From Amoebophrya sp. AT5.2 (lineage: Eukaryota > Sar > Dinophyceae > Syndiniales > Amoebophryaceae), in NCBI GenBank assembly GCA_005223375.1, contig RXOD01004215.1, forward strand, positions 1 to 25,922: a DNA stretch of 25,922 bases, in the 5' to 3' direction. The position numbers and the translations under genes were made by a program. This document shows positions 17,963 through 25,614 of the stretch, in pieces (the first letter of the stretch is position 1; every line of letters starts with the position of its first letter). The notes under the pieces are model-generated. The model did no database searches. It saw only the letters and a list, made by a program, of their open reading frames with translations, and had not been told where the DNA came from.

Positions 17963-20779
17963 CTGTTGCATGATTTTTCAGGTTGAGTTTTCAAGCAAGC
18001 TGCTAGCTGCTCCTGCTGTAGTAGGTGCGTACTCACTATTTTTATTTACCATGGCTACTTGTACTTATCGTGTACTCGATGGCGTTTTTTTCAATCGATG
18101 ACTATGGAGCGGCGACGAAGCGAAACAAGAATACCTCGAGTGGCGTGAGCCGTATTTCCGCAGATTCGTTCGAGACGCCTCCTTTTGAAGACGGTGGTCC
18201 GAGGTTTACTTCCCCAAAGGAAGGAGCTTCGCCACCAGCTGCCCCTGACGATGCTCCCCGGGACGCGGCCGGAGCGCTGGGTCGCGGGCCGCCGTCCACT
18301 TCCGCCGTCGTGCCGGTGACCCGCCTTGTGCCCGCTTCGTCGACGTTGCTTGCACCTCCACCTGCTGCTTGCGCATTTGATGCGCGGCGCTGGTCGTCAA
18401 AACCGGGATCGTCGTCGGGTGCGAACTGGGGCTCCTCCAATTCGTGCATCTCCATGTCCTCGTCGAGGTCAACGTCGAAGTCCGTGTTTCGATGAGGCGC
18501 CTGCCGTTGCAGAAATCCCAGCTCAGAAGCCGAGTCGGGTTTCTTCAGAAACGCGTACGATTCCCTCGGTACGGCTAGCAAGCCCGCAGTCGTCTTTCGT
18601 GGGTCTTGGAAGATCGACGGCACCTGGATGTCTGGCATGCCCATTTCGGGACGGAAGGGACCATCACGCAACTGCTGAAGCGCGTTGTCCTCTGGATCGT
18701 CAAATAACCCGTGCGCTGCTGCTGTCTTGCCGGCGGCACCTGCGAGCGGTCCGCGAGAAGTGCGGCCATCAGGCAAGAGCATCATCCCCTCAAGATCGGT
18801 TTCCCCGGCCGACGTTGCCGCCGAGGTGCCGCTGTGTCGGTTGCCGTCCAGACGCCCTTTCTCGTCTCCTTCGCCGCCTTCGATGATTTCGACCCCGTCA
18901 TCGGTTTGCAGACTGATCGGTCGCTTCCCACGATTCGCGCTGGGCGAAACGACTCCGAGATTCACATCAAGAGCGGGAATAGAGCCGATGTCGAGACGCA
19001 ATGACCTGTGTCGGATGTGTGGGTTGGGCGGGTAGAGAAAACCAGTTGCGCAATAACGACTACGACCGTCGAGATTATGATCAATCCTGACTGGTGGTGT
19101 TCGAAGTGCGGAAAAAAGTAGAGCCAAAGCGATAGAGGTTGTAGTTCGCAGTTGGGATTCTCATTCTATGTTTGTATAGGTACACCTATTTCAGGAAACC
19201 ATGAGGCTGACGATCGTGATGGTGCTGAACTGTCGGTCCTGTTGTTCATCTACAAGCCATAAAATTATTTTAGCCACCTTTCGAGCAGCGCGGCATCCCC
19301 GGCCGATATCTCGCCCGCGTGTTCCAAATGCTCCAACAGCAGGCTGCGGTCAAGCGGCGACATTCTCTCGACAAATTCTGCCTCCAAGGCGATTGATCGA
19401 TCGTGTGGCCCAACGCTGGCACCACAAACCCCCTGTTCGTCGCCAGCCGCGCCTCGTTCGTCGCCCAGTCCCGCGCTCATCGCGCCCGCAGAAGCCCTGC
19501 CAAACGGGAATGGGGATTTCTGTTGCGCCTGGCGATAGAGTTCGGCGGCCGCGCCTGAGCTGCCCATGATGCTCTGAGGTTGCTGCTCAGCCTCTGCCTC
19601 GACATCGTAGTTGCTACCGTATTCGCCACCGCGAAGCTGCTCGATGCTTCTGTTCTTCGAGGATGAGCTGCTGCGCTCCTTCAGCTTCTTTGCACGGTCG
19701 CGCGCTGCCCGTTGCGCTGAATTCGGAGACAGCATCTGGGCGTCGTCGTCCTCATTCAGGAACCCGCTCTCAAGAAACATGACACCTGTGGATTGGGCAG
19801 GGTTCGATGCACGCAATGAAAATAATTGTGAGCTGCCAGATGGAGGGGGTACTCTATCTCTACTTTAAGTAGTACTTAGTCCCATTATATCCATGGAAGA
19901 AGCCTTCAAAGAAAATTCTTGAATCATGAAGAAGACCAACATGCATCGATAACCGTAAGCCTTACTGGCAATCTCCTCCGGCGTTGCGTTCCCAAACCCC
20001 TCTTCCGCGATTCGCGAAGCGTCCTCCGGCGTGTCTGGGATCACTCTCCGTCTTTTACCCATGGGGCTCTCGTGGTAATCGCACGCCAGTGTGATCTCCT
20101 CCCACCGCGCCTGCGTTTCCGCGCCGCCAAAGTCAAAATCCCGGAAGTAGGCAGCACTCGCTTTTTTCCTCCGCTTCGCCGCCGCTCTGCTGATCAGATT
20201 GATGCAGTCCGGATCCTCGAGCTGCTCGAGCATCTCCTCGTCCAGATCCAGGACGTTGTTGGGATCCACCTGCTTCATGTTTGCCGCGTTGCCGCCTCCG
20301 GCGATACCACGCGCGCCGGCGCGCGTGTCGCCGGAAACGAGACAGTCAAACATCTGCTCCTCGGTCGCTGTGACGCGTTGCTCCTGATACATGATCTTTT
20401 TCAGCAACACACGCGTCGCGCCGAGAAGAAGGTGGCCGTGCTGACGCAAAGATACGTCGGCCTTGTTCAGAAGAATGTCGCTGATCATCTGTCGATGAGA
20501 TTGATTTTTCGTCGTTGACCTTGTTGCTGCTGTCTGGAGGGAGGAACGCGAGGGTTTCAGAGGGGAAATCTGTGGCCTACAAAAATAAAAGGAAATGAAA
20601 GATGAACATACGACTGCTCAACAGAGAAACATAAATGGTCTACTACCGAAAACAACCCAAAAAAAATAAACCTCGTCCACATTCGCGTGCATGTAGTCGG
20701 CCTTCTTCAGTTTCTTCTCCCAGTGCGCGGCGAGCCAAAGGGCGTTCCAAGCCCCAGAAATCTTGGCGTCAAAGTCCAT
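13520..20779 (-). CDS. RAD21/SCC1-like: Alpha-kleisin cohesin subunit (RAD21/SCC1/REC8 family), giant, five-exon gene model
   Basis: Joined exons 20779-20672, 20488-19966, 19785-19278, 19005-18135 and 17962-13520 give 6453 nt, 2150 aa. All four introns are GT-AG and phase-compatible (0, 1, 2, 0). The N-terminus has W-L-A-A-H-W-E-K-K-L (15-24), L-R-Q-H-G-H-L-L-L-G (50-59) and E-E-I-T-L (166-170), the order of the SMC3-binding domain of RAD21. The last 60 or so residues have L-Q-R-A, A-F-Y-E-L-L-E-L and A-E-P-Y-G-D-I, matching the SMC1-binding winged helix. Alpha-kleisins close the SMC1-SMC3 ring around sister chromatids and are cut by separase. Usual length is about 550-700 aa. The extra length here is low-complexity, acidic and Gln/Ala/Gly-rich sequence between conserved ends. 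Mitotic RAD21 and meiotic REC8 cannot be told apart. A short upstream exon with a canonical M-F-Y start is possible but not established. Confidence 0.85.
17963..18134 (-). other. Kleisin intron 4 (172 nt)
   Basis: Donor CTCGAG|GTATTC, acceptor ATGCAACAG|GCACTC, phase 0. The ATG at 17971 that opens the following long frame lies in the last bases of this intron, so it is probably not a true start. Confidence 0.72.
18135..19005 (-). CDS. RAD21/SCC1-like: Kleisin exon 4 (acidic low-complexity linker)
   Basis: Encodes about residues 380-670. It begins R-S-L-R-L-D-I-G-S. It contains acidic stretches (D-V-D-L-D-E-D-M-E and E-E-P-Q-F-A-P-D-D-D), Pro/Ser/Gly-rich linkers and no recognised domain. It ends L-T-P-L-E at a CTCGAG|GTATTC donor in phase 0. 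It belongs to the kleisin because of its phase-compatible ends and its position between exons that carry the conserved termini. Confidence 0.72.
19006..19277 (-). other. Kleisin intron 3 (272 nt)
   Basis: Donor CGAAAG|GTGGCT, acceptor CGACACAG|GTCATT, phase 2 on both sides, restoring one arginine codon. AGG stands at both exon-intron boundaries. The frame also stays open through part of this intron (from 19127), so the start of that open frame is not a real start. Confidence 0.72.
19278..19785 (-). CDS. RAD21/SCC1-like: Kleisin exon 3 (linker with possible separase site)
   Basis: Encodes residues 211-380. An acidic start is followed by a basic stretch (A-K-K-L-K-E-R), a serine run and S-I-E-Q-L-R-G. 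The S-I-E-Q-L-R at 257-262 fits the separase consensus [SD]-x-E-x-x-R and sits just beyond the N-terminal domain, as in yeast and human kleisins. The rest is Ala/Gly/Gln-rich and ends with charged helices. The AAAG|GTGGCT donor is in phase 2. Confidence 0.78.
19631..19648 (-). other. Candidate separase cleavage site (S-I-E-Q-L-R)
   Basis: Residues 257-262 of the kleisin model fit [SD]-x-E-x-x-R, with predicted cleavage after R262. A serine run precedes it. The consensus is loose: other matches occur in the giant linker (for example S-G-E-Q-R-R and S-E-E-R-S-R in exon 5). Position after the SMC3-binding domain is the main support. Confidence 0.45.
19786..19965 (-). other. Kleisin intron 2 (180 nt)
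   Basis: Donor GCCA|GTAAGG and acceptor CCACAG|GTGTC, phase 1 on both sides. A shorter intron starting near 19882 with a GTACTA donor was considered. It leaves only about 40-50 nt and worse phase agreement. Confidence 0.65.
19966..20488 (-). CDS. RAD21/SCC1-like: Kleisin exon 2 (SMC3-binding domain)
   Basis: Encodes residues 37-210. M-I-S-D-I-L-L begins the second helix. L-R-Q-H-G-H-L-L-L-G-A-T-R-V is the hallmark kleisin block. R-D-F-D-F (152-156) and E-E-I-T-L (166-170) match the conserved D-F-D...E-E-I-T segment of RAD21. Between these lies a short Gly/Ala insertion and a basic K-R-R-K-K patch. The open frame runs on to 19865, but a GTAAGG donor at 19965 fits in phase 1 with the next exon. 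The hydrophobic tail beyond it is probably intron. Confidence 0.82.
20489..20671 (-). other. Kleisin intron 1 (183 nt, two possible acceptors)
   Basis: Donor GAG|GTTTAT; acceptor CGACAG|ATG. With this acceptor the protein aligns without gaps between N-V-D-E and G-H-L-L-L-G of human RAD21. A second acceptor 45 nt upstream in the transcript (CCTCCAG before 20533) has the stronger pyrimidine tract. It is also in frame and would add 15 residues without a stop. Confidence 0.7.
20672..20779 (-). CDS. RAD21/SCC1-like: Kleisin exon 1 (SMC3-binding helix start)
   Basis: 36 codons starting at an ATG (20779-20777). They encode W-L-A-A-H-W-E-K-K-L-K-K followed by M-H-A-N-V-D-E, closely matching the first conserved block of fungal and animal RAD21. 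The exon ends GAG before a GTTTAT donor in phase 0. Typical kleisins start M-F-Y, a few residues further out than here. A candidate extra exon (20910-20851, ATG to a TCA|GTACGT donor) could join in frame through an acceptor at 20798, but that intron would be only 53 nt and the encoded residues are not convincingly kleisin-like. Confidence 0.8.
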
Positions 20780-21556
20780 CTTTGTTATGCTGGGAGGCTA
20801 AATGTAAACTGTCACGCTATGAGTATGAAGTAAGGACGGATGCTACGTACTGAAGTCAATTGAATGTAGTTCTTGAGCAGCACGTGCACGACATCCCTTT
20901 GCTGCAACATTAGCACTACAGGCGCGAGGCTTTCAACCAAAATCAATTTTCGACAGAATCATGAAGGAGCAAGAGCATCCATGCAAGACCAGCATGCGCA
21001 TTTATTCAAGAAATCCACCACCTAGTGCTAGTGAACAACTTGAAGCATCTCTACTAGTGGGATACTCTTCGTCTTCTTGTTCTTCGACTTCTCGCTGATA
21101 TAGAGACGCACATCACCACACGACCGCCTGTGCCTTCCTCGTGCGTCTAGTCACGACAAGTTTGCCGTTCGTCAGCGTCAACTCGTAGTTCTTTCTGCTC
21201 ATCAGCGAACCTCCACTGGAAGAACACAAACTATACTACACTAGTACTCCACCGTGCTGGTGCTGCCCTTCGGGTTCGGTCTTTTCTGCAGCTTTCATTG
21301 TTTCATAAAAACGGAGTAGGTGTAGGTGCCGTTCATATCGGTTCCTTTTCTCTTGGAGACTAGAGGCAGTCCAAAGAAACTTTCCACTGTGATGTATCTA
21401 CTGCCATCGAGAGTAGTCTCCTCACCGTCAACGACAGGGGCAGAGACGAGCAGCTCGCGACGTTTTCACGTCCTTCGTTCACGATCATCGGACGATGTGG
21501 ATTTTGTTTCTCTTTCTTTAGATTTGGCCTCAGCCTGCTCACGACCCCTGTGCATT
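20780..21556. other. Spacer upstream of the kleisin gene
   Basis: Lower GC and no supported gene. It contains an 8-bp perfect inverted repeat (AGACGCAC 21104-21111, GTGCGTCT 21141-21148, loop 29 nt) of unknown meaning, and a possible but weak extra kleisin exon at 20851-20910. Confidence 0.4.
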
Positions 21557-24500
21557 CTATTCTTGCGCGGCTTTGTCATTCTCGTTCGCCGATGACGAAA
21601 TTCCACCGACCACCTCGGCTTCTGATTCCTTCGAAGGTTCGCGCTCCGGATCTTCTGGTACTAGAGGCGCGGCCGCGTTCGTAGCTGCAGGCTCTGCTTT
21701 CACAGACTCTGCGAGTTCACGGACCGTCTGCGCAAGCACCTGATCCCGCAGCGCTCGCGCGAACGGCGACGTGGTAGTACTAGTACCCGGCCGATCTTCA
21801 TAGCCCCCCGCGCCGCCCGCAGAAGCTGGGCCACTCTTCAATGACCCAAGCAACTGCTTGATCTCCTCGATCGGGCTGGTCGCTGCACGAGTCGCTGCGG
21901 TTTCCACAATGCTCCTGGAGTGCAAAAACAGCTCCTTGATATTGTCCGGCATCCTGGTATAGCCCGCGAGGCTGTTCCGCGCATCCTCAAGTACCGCCCC
22001 CACGTCTTGCGCGACTTTGACTTTGTCCTCCTCGTTCGCCGATGAAACTCCACCGACCATCTCGGTTTCTGATTCTACTTCCACCTTCGGAGGTTCCTCC
22101 TGTTCTGGTAGAGGCTTACCTGCTGCCGCGGAAGCCCGCTTGCTCGCTCTCTCGGCCAACTTTCGTTCGATTTGGTACGTCAAGTCGTACATTTCTCGCA
22201 GATTGCTTTCCGTCGATCCTCCGAATCCACCGTCACCCTCACCGCCTCCAGAAGATGCTTTTAAATAAGTGCGGTCCATCTGCGACGAACGCGGATACTG
22301 GTCGAACGACTCCTTGGAGTTCGAAGTAGTTCTGGCTTGTAGTTTTTGTCTCGCACTAGAGGAAACCCCCACTGTGCTCGCGGGCAGTTTCGCGTACGAA
22401 GGATATTGGTAACTTGGCTCCGTGTAGTGCGATGCCCGCTGTCGCGCTTTCTCCGTCTCCGGAAGCTGGTTCAGCGTGCTGCTCCGAAAATAAACGGTTT
22501 CCGATGGAGGTCGAGAAGCGCTCGCCCTGCTTCCGGACGGCAGACCAGTGGAGGAGGCTGCTCCTGCCCGCGCAGAAATTGCGACGCCTTTTCTCCGCTC
22601 CTCATGTTTCACACGCGCCATCTCGCCCTGCAGCCAGCCCGCAAAGGTCCCACTGCTCGCGGCTGCACCATCCGCACCCGTCGTTGTGATATTCATATTA
22701 CTCCCCGGTGACGCACCACCTCCCCCGATGAATCGATCTTTGTATTTACGCCGTGTTGGTTCGGCCGCAGCTTCGTGTTCCTCCTCGTGCTCGCCCAGAA
22801 TTTCTGTGTCGAGGAAAACTTTGCTATTCGTCCCGGAGCCCCCCGCTGCAGGAATGTACGTAGTGCCGTTACCGGTATTGTAGTTCCTGAGCTTTACGAC
22901 ACGACCCGAAGGGGCGACGACGGTGTCATCTCGTACGGAAGGAATCAAAGGAACTTCCTCTTCGTCAATATACTCGTCGTCCGTGTGGAGTGGTAGGTCA
23001 GCCTCGGCGGTGAACTTTTTCCCGCCTGACTGCGCAGCCGAAGAGGATCCTGCTTTGGTGCCCCTTTTAGTTGCATTTGACCCATCTACTGCTGCATTTC
23101 CGCCCGGCTCGGAGGCGGACTCTCCCCTGATCTGCGCCCGCAGTCGCGAGATTAGATCACGTGCTTCGCCGAACGGATCTATCCGGGCGGGAGCTTGTTC
23201 CTCTTCGGTCTCATGATGTCCGACGCCCTGCATGGAAACTTTGGTAGTTGCGAGCGCTAGCAGGGCGTCGGCCTCCATTTTCCGTTCCTCCAGTTCCTCG
23301 TGCGGAGGCTCGCGACGGCTTCCAATCTTGAACCGCTTACCCTCCAGTTGCGTCTCGTGCCGCCTCCGGAAGATCTCGAACCCACGAAGCGCTCCCGTCG
23401 TCGGTACGATCTCCGGGTGTTTTTTTTCCACCGAGGTGCTGTCGTAGAAGTTGCCATCCTCGTCGCGCTGTTGGCCACCGACGGTTTTCATCGATTCCAT
23501 CAGCCTCTTCCGAATATCCGCCCGAGCGCTGCCTTGTTGGCCGGTGCGCGGCGGCATCTGTTGAGCTAGGGCCTCGCGGAAATGGTCGGGGAGTTCCACG
23601 CGACGCAGAACAATTTTGTTCTTGGCATTCCGCATCACGACCTGGTCGTTGTCCTCCTCCCGCCGCTCGCGGCGGGGAGAGGAGACTCGAAACAGATCGC
23701 CATCGCGAAAGTGCTTTGGTGACCCCTGCAGTTTGGTGAACCTCATCTTTTGTGCCACTGGGTCGGAGTCCTTCTCCTGCTTCGGGCCTGCATTTACTTG
23801 TAGTGTTTCGTTGCTTGTTGTAGTGTTGTGCACTCCGTCAGAAGAAGACGCAGCCATTGTTCCCCCGCGCGGATAGTCGCCGATTTTGTAGTCCCCCGCA
23901 CTGGACGTCGCTGCGCCTTTCGTCCCGCCCGTCAGATGTTTCTTCAACGCCAGCGTCGCGGCACTCGATTTCTGGAATTTCTCGTACATGCGAGCCAGCG
24001 CGTTGCCGCTTCGCCCGTCGCTATCTTCGTCGAAGTCCACCAGATACTGGACGTCGTCGAGGAAATGCGAATCAGGTGCAGCTAGAAAGGCTTCGATCAT
24101 GTTTTGCACCACCTCCGGGTGGTCCTCGGTTTCGGTTCTCAACCTCTCCAAGAACCGCCACTGCTCCGGGTTGTTCCAAAATTTGTCAAACAACTGGTCC
24201 CGCCGGGTGTCACTGCTCTTCTCGACGTCGTCAGCCTCAGCCTCAGCCTCGGCTTCCCTCGCCGCCAGCGCTACTCCCATCTCGTCGACTCGCGCTTCCT
24301 GCAGCAGTCGCGCTCGCCACTCTTGTTTCGACCCCCGAATGAGCGCCAGTCCGAAACGCGAAATGAACCGCACCTGGTCTGCACTCCTGGTTGGCGCGCC
24401 GTAAGAGCCGTCGGCCTCTTGCTCAAAGTCCTCCTGCTCGTCAGGGATGAGGTTGTCATCTTGATCATGGTCCCGCTTCTTCTTAATATTAGCATGACCC

Positions 24501-25084
24501 TTTACCTTGTCTAGCAAGAGTATGCCTCCATCCAGATTTCCGATGGGCTTTCTGCGCCGTATTCGCTGCTGGTAGTAGTCGTAGACCATGCGCTCGAAGG
24601 AGCGCTCTGCTTCCGAGGAGTCCCGGCGTTTTTTCCAGTAGCCCGATTCCAGCGTTTCCTCCACGCGGTCGGTTTCTGAGAGCTCCAAGCGAGTTTTCGC
24701 CACCCTCGGCGACACAGCGGTGAAAACGGCTCCAGTTTGCTCTGCTTCGGCCTTCTGCAGCACCTTGCGGAGATTTTCGATGTGGCTTGGGGCCTCCTTC
24801 CCGCTGTCGTCGGCCAGCTGGCGGCTCGCGGCTGTCGCAGTCCCGGGATCGTCGGAAATGGCGCTCCCTGATGTGGCAGTCGCGGCGATCCGCCCGACCG
24901 CCAGTGCGTTGTCTTCAAAGTACATGAGCTCGGCGCGCAGCGGCAGAGCGGGAAGAAAAACTGCCGCGTCGCGGTTGATGTCTACGACCGTCGCGCCGAG
25001 TTCGCGGGCTCGAGCGAAAACAAGCTTCAGGATGGAATCGCCCAGGCGGGGAACGTCCGCAACAGCGTACAAAGCCTTGAGCGC
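21557..25084 (-). CDS. Unidentified large protein, final long exon
   Basis: 1175 codons from a CTCCAG|GCG acceptor to a stop at 21557. The junction with the upstream exon reads I-R-K|A-L-K-A-L-Y-A-V-A-D-V in phase 0. The first 60 residues or so are compact and helical (R-L-G-D-S-I-L-K-L-V-F-A-R-A-R-E-L-G). About residues 150-420 of the exon are charged and probably folded (F-E-R-M-V-Y-D-Y-Y-Q-Q-R, F-D-K-F-W-N-N-P-E-Q-W-R-F-L). The rest is acidic and Ser/Ala/Gly-rich, with an E-A-E-A-E-A-E-A run. The helical start recalls organellar helical-repeat or RAP-type proteins, but not well enough to name a family. I do not recognise the gene. Confidence 0.75.
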   Translation of the reverse strand, partial: ALKALYAVADVPRLGDSILKLVFARARELGATVVDINRDAAVFLPALPLRAELMYFEDNALAVGRIAATATSGSAISDDPGTATAASRQLADDSGKEAPSHIENLRKVLQKAEAEQTGAVFTAVSPRVAKTRLELSETDRVEETLESGYWKKRRDSSEAERSFERMVYDYYQQRIRRRKPIGNLDGGILLLDKVKGHANIKKKRDHDQDDNLIPDEQEDFEQEADGSYGAPTRSADQVRFISRFGLALIRGSKQEWRARLLQEARVDEMGVALAAREAEAEAEADDVEKSSDTRRDQLFDKFWNNPEQWRFLERLRTETEDHPEVVQNMIEAFLAAPDSHFLDDVQYLVDFDEDSDGRSGNALARMYEKFQKSSAATLALKKHLTGGTKGAATSSAGDYKIGDYPRGGTMAASSSDGVHNTTTSNETLQVNAGPKQEKDSDPVAQKMRFTKLQGSPKHFRDGDLFRVSSPRRERREEDNDQVVMRNAKNKIVLRRVELPDHFREALAQQMPPRTGQQGSARADIRKRLMESMKTVGGQQRDEDGNFYDSTSVEKKHPEIVPTTGALRGFEIFRRRHETQLEGKRFKIGSRREPPHEELEERKMEADALLALATTKVSMQGVGHHETEEEQAPARIDPFGEARDLISRLRAQIRGESASEPGGNAAVDGSNATKRGTKAGSSSAAQSGGKKFTAEADLPLHTDDEYIDEEEVPLIPSVRDDTVVAPSGRVVKLRNYNTGNGTTYIPAAGGSGTNSKVFLDTEILGEHEEEHEAAAEPTRRKYKDRFIGGGGASPGSNMNITTTGADGAAASSGTFAGWLQGEMARVKHEERRKGVAISARAGAASSTGLPSGSRASASRPPSETVYFRSSTLNQLPETEKARQRASHYTEPSYQYPSYAKLPASTVGVSSSARQKLQARTTSNSKESFDQYPRSSQMDRTYLKASSGGGEGDGGFGGSTESNLREMYDLTYQIERKLAERASKRASAAAGKPLPEQEEPPKVEVESETEMVGGVSSANEEDKVKVAQDVGAVLEDARNSLAGYTRMPDNIKELFLHSRSIVETAATRAATSPIEEIKQLLGSLKSGPASAGGAGGYEDRPGTSTTTSPFARALRDQVLAQTVRELAESVKAEPAATNAAAPLVPEDPEREPSKESEAEVVGGISSSANENDKAAQE
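21571..22116 (-). repeat. Internal duplication near the C-terminus of the unidentified protein
   Basis: Segments 21571-21668 and 22021-22116 are similar over about 95 nt, offset by 450 nt. Both encode a V-G-G-[VI]-S-S...A-N-E-x-D-K block preceded by an acidic stretch. A looser similarity upstream (R-K-L-A-E-R versus R-E-L-A-E-S) suggests that a unit of about 150 residues was duplicated. The second copy ends just before the stop. Confidence 0.7.
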
Positions 25085-25614
25085 CTGGAGGGGTTTTATA
25101 GCAAAAAACTGTGTTGTTTGATCAAGGTGGCAAAGAATGCACTCATCCTACACGTTTCTGGCGGGAAAAGTGTGTGTGATACGGTTTTAAAACGCATCAC
25201 ATGTGACGTGCTTTGGGACGTCTCCAAGCCCAGAATTTAGTGCAGGAAAAGCGTTAGTGATACGGTTTGGAGGCTGCATCACATTCTTTCATTCGGTGCA
25301 CTTTGATGATCCTACAAGCACATCATTTACTGCGGTAAAGGTGTTGGTGATACGGTGATGAAAAACATCACATGTGACGCGCTTTGAAATGGTTTAAAGC
25401 ACGCAAACTAAGGGTGGTGCGGCTCCAGTGATACGGTTCTGCGGACTGATCATCACAGGCAGGGGGAGAAACTCCACATCACGCACCCGGCGAAAAAAAT
25501 AAAAATTAAAATTTTGGAATTTTTAAAATCTTTGAAATCAAAACCAAAACAAAGCATTCTTCATCGAACATGACGTCGCCCCTACTTGGCCCAAGACCTG
25601 AAGCTGTGCAGTAC
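25085..25614 (-). other. 530-nt intron carrying palindromic tandem repeats
   Basis: Donor CGAAAG|GTACTG and acceptor CCCCTCCAG|GCGCTC give a phase-0 join. Near the donor end (25492-25556) the sequence is very AT-rich against a GC-rich background. The middle holds four spaced palindromic repeats. It is about two to three times longer than the four kleisin introns. Confidence 0.7.
25155..25460. repeat. Four tandem copies of a palindromic GTGATACGG...CATCAC repeat
   Basis: Cores at 25176-25200, 25257-25282, 25347-25371 and 25428-25456, offset by 81, 90 and 81 nt. Each starts GTGATACGG and ends CATCAC, giving GTGAT/ATCAC inverted ends around a variable centre of about 12 nt. Copy 1 is nearly a full palindrome (GTTTTAAAAC centre). 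Flanks are also repeated: a G-rich GCGGGAAAAG-like stretch before copies 1-3, and ATGTGACG[TC]GCTTTG after copies 1 and 3. Confidence 0.85.

Noticed and set aside
18102..19127. Separate 341-aa protein starting at 19127
   Set aside because: The first codon is TTG, and a CACAG acceptor at 19006 matches the phase of the previous exon, so this is a kleisin exon with intron read-through at both ends.
21104..21148. 8-bp inverted repeat as a terminator hairpin
   Set aside because: The 29-nt loop is long, no U-tract follows, and rho-independent terminators are not expected in a eukaryotic nuclear genome.
25176..25456. Spaced palindromic repeats resembling a short CRISPR array
   Set aside because: Only the outer 6-9 bases are conserved, the spacers share sequence with each other, and the array lies in an intron of a eukaryotic gene.
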